A DNA stretch of 64,000 bases from assembly GCA_019635735.1 (NCBI GenBank), contig JAHBYX010000003.1, forward strand, positions 310,001-374,000, written 5' to 3'. Positions 29,008-36,800 of the stretch are shown here, one piece after another. The notes below the pieces were generated by a model. That model did not search any database and was not told the DNA's origin. It saw only the letters and a program-made list of their open reading frames with translations. Source of the stretch: Mesorhizobium sp. GTDB taxonomy: Bacteria; Pseudomonadota; Alphaproteobacteria; Rhizobiales; Rhizobiaceae. A program made the translations under genes and the position numbers. Every line of letters starts with the position of its first letter. Within the stretch, counting starts at the first letter, position 1.

Positions 29008-31658
29008 CAGCCCATTGCCTCTTCGATCAGGTCGTCTTCGGTGTCCTGCAGCAGCGCATCGGCCGCACCGCCGTTCACCCGTTCCTTGCCGATATCGAGC
29101 ATGATCGGCACGGCGAGCGGCGAAATGCGCTCCAGGTGCTTATGCACGATTCGACCTTTCACGCGCGACAGCATTTCGGCGAGCCGATGGATGTCGAGCA
29201 GACCCGTGGCGGCGTCCGCCCGAGTTGCCTTGAGCAGGATATGGTCCGGCTCGTGCGCGCGCAGCACATCGTAGATCAGGTCGGCCGAGACGGTTACCTG
29301 CCGTCCCGTCTTCTCCTGCCCGGGATGGCGCTTCTCGATGAGACCGGAAATGACCGCGCAGTTGCGGAAGGTGCGCTTCAACAGCCAGCTCTCGGCCAGC
29401 CAGGCTTCGAGATCGTCGCCCAGCATGTCCTCGTCGAAAAGGTCGGCAAGCGCCAGCCGTCGCGAGGCGACCATCTCGCCGACATCACGAAGTGACCACA
29501 CGGCGATCGCATAATCCGAGGCGACGAAGCCGAGCGGCTGGACACCCATGCGCTCCATGCGCCGCGTGAGCAGCATGCCGAGCGTCTGGTGTGCGAGCCG
29601 GCCTTCGAACGGATAGGCGACCATGTAGAAGCGGTTGCCGCGCGGAAAGGTCTCGACCAGCAGGTCGGAGCGTCGGGGCAGTACCGACTTGTCGCGCTGG
29701 ATGCGCAGCCAGTCCGACACCTGATCCGGCAGGCTCTGCCAGCGCTTCGGATCGGCCAGGATGCCGCGCACCTCGTCGGCGAGGTAGGTCGACAGCGGGA
29801 ACTTGCCGCCGGCATAGACCGGGATGCGGGCGTCCTGACCCGACGCGTTCGAGACGAAGCACTCGTTCTCGCGTATGCCCTCGAACTTGAGCACCTTGCC
29901 GGCGAAGAGGAAGGTGTCGCCGGGAGCGATGGTCTCGAGGAAGCCTTCCTCGATCTTGCCGAGCACCGGCCCGCCGCGGCCCGCCGCGCCCCGCCCCGAG
30001 CGGACATAGCGGACGTTGAGATAGGCCGCCTCGACGATCGTGCCGACATTCAGCCTGTACTGCTGGGCGACACGCGGATGGCTGACGCGCCAGGTGCCGT
30101 CCTTGGTCAGCCGGATGCGTGCATAGCGCTCGTAGGTGCGCAGCGCGTAGCCGCCGGTGGCGACGAAATCGACCGCCTGATCGAAGGTCTGCCGGTCGAG
30201 GCGCGCATAGGGTGCCGCCGAGCGGATCTCTCCGAACAGATCGTCCGCCCGGAACGGCTCGGCGCAGGCGCAGCCCAGGATGTGCTGCGCAAGCACGTCG
30301 AGCGAGCCGTCGACCAGCGGCGGCGTGTCCTGCGCGCCGAGATAGTTGGCTTCGAGCGCGGCGCGGCATTCCATCACCTCGAAGCGGTTGGCCGGAACGA
30401 GGATCGCGCGCGACGGCTCGTCCATGCGGTGGTTGGAGCGGCCGATGCGCTGCGCCAGACGGCTCGCCCCTTTCGGCGCGCCGACATGGACGACGAGGTC
30501 GACGTCGCCCCAGTCAATGCCGAGATCGAGCGTGGACGTCGCGACGATGGCGCGCAGCGAGCCCGCCTCCATCGCCTTTTCCACCTTGCGCCGCTGGGCG
30601 ACGTCCAGCGAGCCATGATGCAGCGCGATCGGCAGCGAGTCCTCGTTGATGCGCCACAGCTCCTGGAAAAGCATCTCGGCCTGGCTGCGGGTGTTGACGA
30701 AGAGCAGCGTTGTCTTGTGCTTGCGGATCTCGTCGTAGACGTCGGGAATCGCATAGCGCGCCGAGTGCCCGGCCCAGGGTACTCGCTCTTCGGTATCGAG
30801 GATCGTGATGACCGGCTTTGCGCCTCCCTCGACAGTGATCAGGTCGGCGAGGTCAACGCCCCCTCCACCACGCTTCGCGTGGTCCCCCTCCCCCGTAAAC
30901 GGGGGAGGATCCAAGTCTCGCCCGTTGCCCCTTTGATCCTCCCCTGCGAAGCGGGGGAGGGGGACCGCCGAAGGCGGTGGAGGGGGCACCATCTGTTCTC
31001 CCTGCGGCACCAGCCAGCGGCGCAACTCGTCCGGTTCGGCGACCGTCGCCGACAGGCCCACCGTCTGCAGCCGTGGCGCCAGACGGCGCAGGCGCGCAAG
31101 GCCGAGCGACAAGAGGTGGCCGCGCTTGGAAGTGACCAGCGAGTGCAGTTCGTCGAGTACCACGTATCGCAAGCCGGAAAAGAAGCGCCCGGCATCCTTG
31201 GTCGAGATCAGGAGCGCGAGTTGCTCGGGCGTCGTCAGCAGGATGTCGGGCGGGTCGAGCTTCTGGCGCTGGCGCTTGTGGGTCGGCGTGTCGCCGGTGC
31301 GGGTCTCGATCTTGACCGGCAGCCGCATCTCCTCGACCGGCTTGCCGAGATTGCGTTCGATGTCGACGGCGAGCGCTTTGAGAGGCGAGATGTAGAGCGT
31401 GTGGATGCCGCGGAAGGCCTCGCCCGGCTTGCGATTCGGGCGCTCGGCCAGATCGACCAGCGAGGGCAGGAAGCCCGCGAGCGTCTTGCCCGCGCCCGTG
31501 GGCGCGATCAGCAGAACCGACCGCCCGGCCTGCGACCGCGCCAGCAGATCGACCTGATGAGCGCGCGGAGACCAGCCGCGCTTCGCGAACCAGTCGAGGA
31601 ACGGTTCGGGGAAATGCGCGGGCGAGGCGTTGGAACGGATGGTCGTCTGTTGCGTCAC
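29007..31658 (-). CDS. lhr: Ligase-associated DEXH-box DNA helicase (Lhr-Core type) with palindromic-element insertion
   Basis: An 883-residue ATP-dependent 3'-5' DNA translocase/helicase. Motif I is APTGAGKT (52-59), motif II LDELH (168-172), motif III SAT (203-205). The second RecA domain has LFVNTRSQAE, VATSTLDLGIDWGDVDLVVHVGAPKG and QRIGRSNHR, followed by the winged-helix and Lhr-specific C-terminal domains. Residues 225-268 are encoded by a 130-bp palindromic repeat and form a Pro/Gly-rich loop between the two RecA domains. Removing 132 bp restores EQMVDLADLITVEGG. It heads an operon with pdeM, and an SOS box lies 9 bp upstream. Confidence 0.93.
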   Translation of the reverse strand: MTQQTTIRSNASPAHFPEPFLDWFAKRGWSPRAHQVDLLARSQAGRSVLLIAPTGAGKTLAGFLPSLVDLAERPNRKPGEAFRGIHTLYISPLKALAVDIERNLGKPVEEMRLPVKIETRTGDTPTHKRQRQKLDPPDILLTTPEQLALLISTKDAGRFFSGLRYVVLDELHSLVTSKRGHLLSLGLARLRRLAPRLQTVGLSATVAEPDELRRWLVPQGEQMVPPPPPSAVPLPRFAGEDQRGNGRDLDPPPFTGEGDHAKRGGGGVDLADLITVEGGAKPVITILDTEERVPWAGHSARYAIPDVYDEIRKHKTTLLFVNTRSQAEMLFQELWRINEDSLPIALHHGSLDVAQRRKVEKAMEAGSLRAIVATSTLDLGIDWGDVDLVVHVGAPKGASRLAQRIGRSNHRMDEPSRAILVPANRFEVMECRAALEANYLGAQDTPPLVDGSLDVLAQHILGCACAEPFRADDLFGEIRSAAPYARLDRQTFDQAVDFVATGGYALRTYERYARIRLTKDGTWRVSHPRVAQQYRLNVGTIVEAAYLNVRYVRSGRGAAGRGGPVLGKIEEGFLETIAPGDTFLFAGKVLKFEGIRENECFVSNASGQDARIPVYAGGKFPLSTYLADEVRGILADPKRWQSLPDQVSDWLRIQRDKSVLPRRSDLLVETFPRGNRFYMVAYPFEGRLAHQTLGMLLTRRMERMGVQPLGFVASDYAIAVWSLRDVGEMVASRRLALADLFDEDMLGDDLEAWLAESWLLKRTFRNCAVISGLIEKRHPGQEKTGRQVTVSADLIYDVLRAHEPDHILLKATRADAATGLLDIHRLAEMLSRVKGRIVHKHLERISPLAVPIMLDIGKERVNGGAADALLQDTEDDLIEEAMG
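30858..30987. repeat. 130-bp palindromic element (type E) inside the helicase gene
   Basis: Terminal 12-bp inverted repeats GCCCCCTCCACC / GGTGGAGGGGGC enclose nested hairpins (CCACGCTTCGCGTGG; CCTCCCCCGTAAACGGGGGAGG; a matching right half). Flanking AC dinucleotides look like a 2-bp target duplication. A second copy of identical length is at 61206-61335. Confidence 0.9.
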
Positions 31659-31666
31659 CGCACCGA

Positions 31667-31681
31667 GAACTAATGCAGAAC
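31667..31681 (-). promoter_or_regulatory. Alphaproteobacterial SOS (LexA) box
   Basis: GTTCTGCATTAGTTC matches the alphaproteobacterial LexA consensus GTTC-N7-GTTC exactly. It lies 9 bp upstream of the helicase start and about 180 bp upstream of the divergent exonuclease gene, so LexA could repress one or both operons. Confidence 0.7.
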
Positions 31682-31860
31682 ATGGACGCCGCCAAGGGGG
31701 CTCGTTCCCCTAAACCCCACGACCGCCGCGATCATCCGGGTGCGCTCCTGCTCCCGGTCCCTGCGGAACGTCGCCTCACACAGGGAAACAAGCCGGATGC
31801 CCGGTCCGATCCTGACACGAATGAGCTTCCCTATCGCACGCGACAGCCTATCTCTATGCC

Positions 31861-32871
31861 ATGCGCGCCCGCGATCTTCTGCACACCCGCCCCGAAGGTC
31901 TCTACTGTCCGCCGGGCGATTTCTTCATCGACCCGGTGAAGCCGGTGGCGCGCGCGCTGATCACGCACGGCCATGCCGACCATGCGAGACCGGGAAACAG
32001 CAAGGTGCTGGCGACCCGCGAGACGCTCGACATCATGGGTATCCGCTACGGTGCGGGTTTCGCGGGTTCGATGCAGATCGCCCCGCTCGGCGAACCAATC
32101 GATATCGGTGGCGTGCGCGTCACCTTCCATCCGGCGGGCCATGTTCTCGGTTCCGCGCAGATCGCGGTCGAGAAAGACGGCATGCGCATCGTCGCCTCGG
32201 GCGACTACAAGCGCCGGACGGACCCGACCTGCGCTGCCTTCGAGCCGATCGCCTGCGATGTCTTCATCACCGAAGCGACCTTCGGCCTGCCCGTATTCAG
32301 ACATCCCGAGTCGTCGCACGAGATCGCGCGGCTGCTGGAATCGGTGCGGCAGTTTCCCGAGCGGGCGCATCTCGTCGGCGCCTACGCGCTCGGCAAGGCG
32401 CAGCGTGTGATCCGGCTGCTGCGCGACGCGGGCTACGGCGAGACGATCTACATCCACGGCGCGCTGACCAAGCTCTGCGACTACTATGTGGCGCAAGGGA
32501 TCGACCTCGGCCCGCTCGCGCCGGCGACGATCGAGACCGGCGCCAGGGACCAGTTCGCCGGCGCGATTGTGGTCGGCCCGCCCTCGGCCTTCGCCGACCG
32601 CTGGGCGCGGCGCTTTCCGGACCCGGTCGCCTGCTTCGCGTCCGGCTGGATGCGGATCCGTCAGCGCGCCAGGCAGCGTGGGGTCGAAATGCCGTTGATC
32701 CTGTCGGATCATTCGGACTGGGACGAACTGACCGCGACCATCACCGAGACCGGCGCCTCGGAGGTCTGGGTGACGCATGGCCGCGAGGAAGCGCTGGTCC
32801 GCTGGTGCGCGCTCGCCGGCATTGCCGCCCAACCGCTGCATCTCATCGGCTACGAGGACGAGGGGGACTGA
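31861..32871 (+). CDS. Ligase-associated DNA exonuclease (metallo-beta-lactamase fold)
   Basis: A 336-residue metallo-beta-lactamase/beta-CASP nuclease with the metal motif THGHADH (residues about 39-45), HPAGHVLGSAQI, ASGDYKRRTDP and LSDHSDWDEL near the C-terminus. It belongs to the Exo component of the Lhr-MPE-Exo-Lig repair cluster. The ATG at 31861 lacks a clear ribosome-binding site. Its TGA overlaps the ligase ATG by one base, so the two products are coupled. Confidence 0.9.
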   Translation: MRARDLLHTRPEGLYCPPGDFFIDPVKPVARALITHGHADHARPGNSKVLATRETLDIMGIRYGAGFAGSMQIAPLGEPIDIGGVRVTFHPAGHVLGSAQIAVEKDGMRIVASGDYKRRTDPTCAAFEPIACDVFITEATFGLPVFRHPESSHEIARLLESVRQFPERAHLVGAYALGKAQRVIRLLRDAGYGETIYIHGALTKLCDYYVAQGIDLGPLAPATIETGARDQFAGAIVVGPPSAFADRWARRFPDPVACFASGWMRIRQRARQRGVEMPLILSDHSDWDELTATITETGASEVWVTHGREEALVRWCALAGIAAQPLHLIGYEDEGD

Positions 32872-34469
32872 TGCGCCGCTTCGCCGAACTCCTCGACCGC
32901 CTCGTCCTCACCCCGTCGCGCAACGGCAAGCTGACGCTGCTCGTCGACTATTTCGCGACGACTCCCGACCCCGATCGCGGCCTGGCGCTCGCAGCACTGA
33001 CCGGCGATCTCGACATACCTTCGGTCAAGCCGGCGATGCTGCGGACATTGGTGATGGAGCGGATTGATCCGGTTCTGTTCGGCTACTCCTACGACTATGT
33101 CGGCGATCTCGCCGAAACCATATCGCTCGTCTGGCCCGAGACACTACAGGAAGAGGAACGCCACGATCCGCGATTGTCGGAAGTGGTCGCCATCCTACAA
33201 CGCGCCGGCCGGGCCGAGGGCCCGCGCATCTTCGCCGACCTGCTCGATCGCCTCGACATCCCCGCCCGCTTCGCCCTGATCAAGCTGGCGACGGGTGGCC
33301 TGCGCATCGGCGTCTCCGCCCGCCTCGCGAAACAGGCGCTCGCCGACCTCGGCGGCAAGGAAGCCAACGAGATCGAGGAACTGTGGCACGGGCTGAAACC
33401 GCCCTACATGTCGCTGTTCGCCTGGCTGGAGGGCCGCGCCGAGAAACCGGCCTCGGCCGCGCTTGCCATGTTCCGGCCGGTGATGCTGGCGCATCCGGTC
33501 GAGGATCGCGACCTGGAGGTAGCAGACCCCGGCGACTATGCGGCGGAATGGAAGTGGGATGGCATCCGCGTCCAGGCCACCGGCGAGGGCGGCGTGCGCC
33601 GGCTCTATTCGCGCACCGGCGACGATGTAGCGCCGGCGTTCCCGGACCTGCTCGAAGCGATGGACTTCGAGGCCGCTATCGACGGCGAACTTCTGGTCGG
33701 CTCGCCTTCCGCCACCGGCAGTTTTTCAGATCTGCAACAGCGCCTCAACCGCAAGACCGTCTCTGCAAAGCTCGCGGCGAGGTTCCCCGCGTTCATGCGC
33801 TGCTACGATCTCCTGCAGGTCGGCGGCGAAGACCTGCGGCCCCTTCCCTTCGCCGAGCGGCGCGCAAGGCTCGAAGCGCTGATGGCGTCGCTCGATCCCG
33901 AGCGCTTCGACCTCTCGCCGCTGGTGCCGTTCGAAAGCTGGGACGAACTGAATGCCAGGCGCATGTCGCCGCCGCATCCCGTCATCGAAGGGGTGATGCT
34001 GAAGCGGCACGATTCGCCCTACGTTCCGGGCCGGCCGAAAGGACCGTGGTTCAAGTGGAAGCGCGATCCGTTCACGGTCGACGCGGTGCTGATGTATGCC
34101 CAGCGCGGCCACGGAAAGCGCTCGAGCTTCTATTCCGACTACACTTTCGGCGTCTGGGCAGGCGACGAGGGGGCGCCCGAACTCGTACCGGTGGGCAAGG
34201 CCTATTTCGGCTTCACCGACGAGGAACTGCGCCAGATCGACAAGTTCGTCCGCGACAACACGATCGAGAGGTTCGGGCCGGTCAGGTCGGTGCGCGCGGA
34301 CATGAAGAGCGGACTGGTGCTGGAAATCGCCTTCGAAGGCCTCAACCGCTCGACCCGCCACCGCTCCGGCGTGGCGATGCGGTTTCCGCGAATCTCCCGG
34401 CTGAGATGGGACAAGCCGACGGCCGAAGCCGACAGGCTGGAAACCCTGCAGGCACTGTTGCCCGACTGA
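32871..34469 (+). CDS. ATP-dependent DNA ligase of the repair cluster
   Basis: A 532-residue ATP-dependent DNA ligase. An N-terminal DNA-binding helical domain (about 1-200) is followed by the nucleotidyltransferase motif I EWKWDGIRVQ with the AMP-accepting Lys228, motif III (FEAAIDGELLVG), GVMLKRHDSPYVPGRPKGPWFKWKR (motifs IV-V) and an OB domain ending EGLNRSTRHRSGVAMRFPRI. It is the Lig component of the cluster and is not LigD, because there is no polymerase domain and no ku nearby. The stop abuts the convergent hypothetical gene with no gap. Confidence 0.92.
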   Translation: MRRFAELLDRLVLTPSRNGKLTLLVDYFATTPDPDRGLALAALTGDLDIPSVKPAMLRTLVMERIDPVLFGYSYDYVGDLAETISLVWPETLQEEERHDPRLSEVVAILQRAGRAEGPRIFADLLDRLDIPARFALIKLATGGLRIGVSARLAKQALADLGGKEANEIEELWHGLKPPYMSLFAWLEGRAEKPASAALAMFRPVMLAHPVEDRDLEVADPGDYAAEWKWDGIRVQATGEGGVRRLYSRTGDDVAPAFPDLLEAMDFEAAIDGELLVGSPSATGSFSDLQQRLNRKTVSAKLAARFPAFMRCYDLLQVGGEDLRPLPFAERRARLEALMASLDPERFDLSPLVPFESWDELNARRMSPPHPVIEGVMLKRHDSPYVPGRPKGPWFKWKRDPFTVDAVLMYAQRGHGKRSSFYSDYTFGVWAGDEGAPELVPVGKAYFGFTDEELRQIDKFVRDNTIERFGPVRSVRADMKSGLVLEIAFEGLNRSTRHRSGVAMRFPRISRLRWDKPTAEADRLETLQALLPD

Positions 34470-35612
34470 CTAGGGCGCTCCGACACTGACCCTGATCTGG
34501 ACGATCTCGACCGATTTTCCCGCATTTGCGACGTCGGACTGAACCTCGATCACCCCCGCTCCCGCGGGGGCCGCCGACGGAACGTCCATCTGGAAGAGGA
34601 ACTCCGCGCGTTGGGTGCCGACCACGTAGCGGTTGCGGCCGCAATCGCCGAGAGCACCGAAATCGCAAGTAACCGACATCTGCGTCTCCGGTCCCTCGCC
34701 GGTCCGGGCAACGATATCGAAGACCGCATGCTTGCCGGCGATCCGTTCCAGGATGCCCTGCCCGACATCGAAACGCACGGCTGCGCCCGACGGCCCGGAC
34801 GAAATGCGGATCGCCTTCTCGCCGCCGCTTTCGATGACTTCGGCCGTGGCACCTGGCCGCGCTGCAACACTGGTCGGATCGTCAGGCGAGAACACGACGA
34901 TCCAGTTCTCCAACGCCTCTTCCTCGCCCGGCTTGCGCGGCTCGCCTTCGGTCCCTGATCCGGGCGCGGACTGCGGCGTGCCGGAGACCTGGGGCTGAGC
35001 ACTGTCGTTCGGCAGCTTCAGCAGGCCGAATTCCGCCGCTGCCCAGATGGCGAGGCCGACGATGATGACGAAGGAGAACAGGCCGGCGACCGTGCCCCAG
35101 CGACCGCGTTTGCGGCTCGGCCTTTCCACGGCGCGGTCCCGCGCCTGCGGCGGAGGCGCGTCGCCGGCAAGTGTCGGCCGATCGTCCGAAGGTGCCGCCG
35201 GCCAGTCCGAGGCCAGTTCCTCTCGTTCCGGCGCAGGTTCGGTCCGGACGGGATCGGGAAAGAGCGACGGCTCTTCACGGCGCGCAGGCGCCGGCACCTC
35301 GACCTGGGGTGCGTCGGACTCCCTCGCAGAAACAGTCGGAGCCATGACAGGCGGGACTGTTTTCGCTTCCGGCGGTTGGGTCGATGGAACGACCACTTCC
35401 ACGGCCGGCACGAATTCGGATTCGATGCTCGTTACCGCCGCCAAAAGACTCTTGCGGCGGCGCTCGGCCGCTTCGGGCGAAATCGACGCGTTGGCCTGGA
35501 GGGCCTTTTCGAGAGCGGCATTGGCCGACCGATACACCTTTTCGCGGAAGGCCGGATCCTCGGGATTGCCCTTCGAGAATGCGTTTCTGATCGCCTGTTC
35601 GATCGGATCCAA
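34470..35612 (-). CDS. Conserved hypothetical single-pass membrane protein
   Basis: A protein of about 380 residues, not recognised as a known family. The N-terminal cytoplasmic part (DPIEQAIRNAFSKGNPEDPAFREKVY) is helical and followed by a long acidic Pro-rich linker. A single membrane helix (VAGLFSFVIIVGLAIWAAAEFGLL, about 180-200) leads to a beta-rich C-terminal domain with one Cys pair (CDFGALGDC). Orientation suggests an inner-membrane protein with a periplasmic ligand- or wall-facing domain. The TTG at 35612 with AAAGGGG upstream is preferred; a TTG at 35675 is in frame. Confidence 0.7.
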   Translation of the reverse strand: MDPIEQAIRNAFSKGNPEDPAFREKVYRSANAALEKALQANASISPEAAERRRKSLLAAVTSIESEFVPAVEVVVPSTQPPEAKTVPPVMAPTVSARESDAPQVEVPAPARREEPSLFPDPVRTEPAPEREELASDWPAAPSDDRPTLAGDAPPPQARDRAVERPSRKRGRWGTVAGLFSFVIIVGLAIWAAAEFGLLKLPNDSAQPQVSGTPQSAPGSGTEGEPRKPGEEEALENWIVVFSPDDPTSVAARPGATAEVIESGGEKAIRISSGPSGAAVRFDVGQGILERIAGKHAVFDIVARTGEGPETQMSVTCDFGALGDCGRNRYVVGTQRAEFLFQMDVPSAAPAGAGVIEVQSDVANAGKSVEIVQIRVSVGAP

Positions 35613-35776
35613 GCGGCGTGTCCCCTTTGCGGGCAATGCCCTGTCGGCAATCGTTAACCCTTGACCGGGCGGCAATCAACCTGCCCCACTCCCCAGCGCC
35701 CGAGGCTTAGCCGGTTGTCCACCAGCAACGCTGGAACCATGCGACGGTTGCGTGCGACGGGCGTTCTGCTAGACAG

Positions 35777-35800
35777 CATTACGTTTACGCACACGTCAAT
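35777..35800. promoter_or_regulatory. Second MerR-type operator, upstream of the nitronate monooxygenase gene
   Basis: An imperfect palindrome reading ACGTTTACGCACACGTCAAT matches the beta-oxidation operator at 21246-21279 in 17 of 24 aligned positions, including ACGTTT and ACGTCAAT. It ends 19 bp before the start codon at 35820, where a repressor would block transcription. Confidence 0.55.
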
Positions 35801-35819
35801 CGCTGCGGAGGAGATGAGA

Positions 35820-36788
35820 ATGGCGCTGCCGGAGATCCTGAAAAAGAACGTCAGACTTCCGGTTGTCGGCTCGCCGCTGTTCATCATCTCGCATCCGCCG
35901 CTGGTGCTGGCCCAGTGCAAGGCAGGCATCGTCGGCGCCTTCCCCGCGCTCAATGCGCGGCCCGAGGCCCAACTCGACGAATGGCTGGCCGAGATCACCG
36001 AAACGCTCACGGCGCACGACCGCGCCCACCCCGATCGGCCCGCGGCGCCCTTCGCCGTCAACCAGATCGTGCACAAGTCCAACAAACGCCTCGAGCACGA
36101 TCTTTCTATGTGCGTCAAATACAAGGTGCCGATCGTCATAACCTCGCTCGGCGCCGTGCCGGAGGTGAACCAGGCGGTGCATTCCTATGGCGGCATCGTG
36201 CTGCACGACATCATCCACGACAGGCACGCCCGCAAGGCGATCGAGAAGGGCGCCGACGGGCTGATCGCGGTCGCGGCGGGCGCTGGCGGGCATGCCGGCA
36301 CGCTGTCGCCCTTCGCGCTGGTGCAAGAGATCCGCCAGTGGTTCGACGGCCCGCTGCTTCTGTCGGGCGCGATCGCCAATGGCGGCGCGATCCTCGCTGC
36401 GGAGGCGATGGGTGCCGATATGGCCTATATCGGCTCGCCCTTCATCGCGACGAAAGAGGCGCGCGCCGTCGACGCCTACAAGCAGATGATCGTGGACTCG
36501 AACGCCGCCGACATCGTCTATTCGAACCTCTTCACCGGAGTGCACGGAAACTATCTGAAGGGCTCGATCGCCGCGCAGGGGATGGACCCGAACAATCTGC
36601 CGGAGTCGGACCCGTCCAAGATGGATTTCGGCTCGGCCAAGGCGTGGAAGGAAATCTGGGGCTGCGGCCAGGGCATCGGCGCGGTCAAGGAAATCGTGCC
36701 GGCCGGCGAACTGGTCGACCGGCTTGCCCGCGAATACGACGCCGCGCGGGCAAGGCTCGGCCTCTCCGCCCGGGCGATGGCAGCGTAA
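35820..36788 (+). CDS. Nitronate monooxygenase / 2-nitropropane dioxygenase family
   Basis: A 322-residue FMN-dependent TIM-barrel protein with LPVVGSPLFIIS, CKAGIVGAFPALNARP, ADGLIAVAAGAGGHAGTLSPF (the conserved GGHAG segment) and LSGAIANGGAILAAEAMGADMAYIGSPF (flavin phosphate binding). Members oxidise nitronates such as propionate-3-nitronate or act as enoyl reductases. The ATG at 35820 has GGAGGAG upstream. A MerR-type operator in its promoter links it to the beta-oxidation operon 14 kb away (inference). Confidence 0.88.
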   Translation: MALPEILKKNVRLPVVGSPLFIISHPPLVLAQCKAGIVGAFPALNARPEAQLDEWLAEITETLTAHDRAHPDRPAAPFAVNQIVHKSNKRLEHDLSMCVKYKVPIVITSLGAVPEVNQAVHSYGGIVLHDIIHDRHARKAIEKGADGLIAVAAGAGGHAGTLSPFALVQEIRQWFDGPLLLSGAIANGGAILAAEAMGADMAYIGSPFIATKEARAVDAYKQMIVDSNAADIVYSNLFTGVHGNYLKGSIAAQGMDPNNLPESDPSKMDFGSAKAWKEIWGCGQGIGAVKEIVPAGELVDRLAREYDAARARLGLSARAMAA

Positions 36789-36800
36789 GACGGACTGTCG

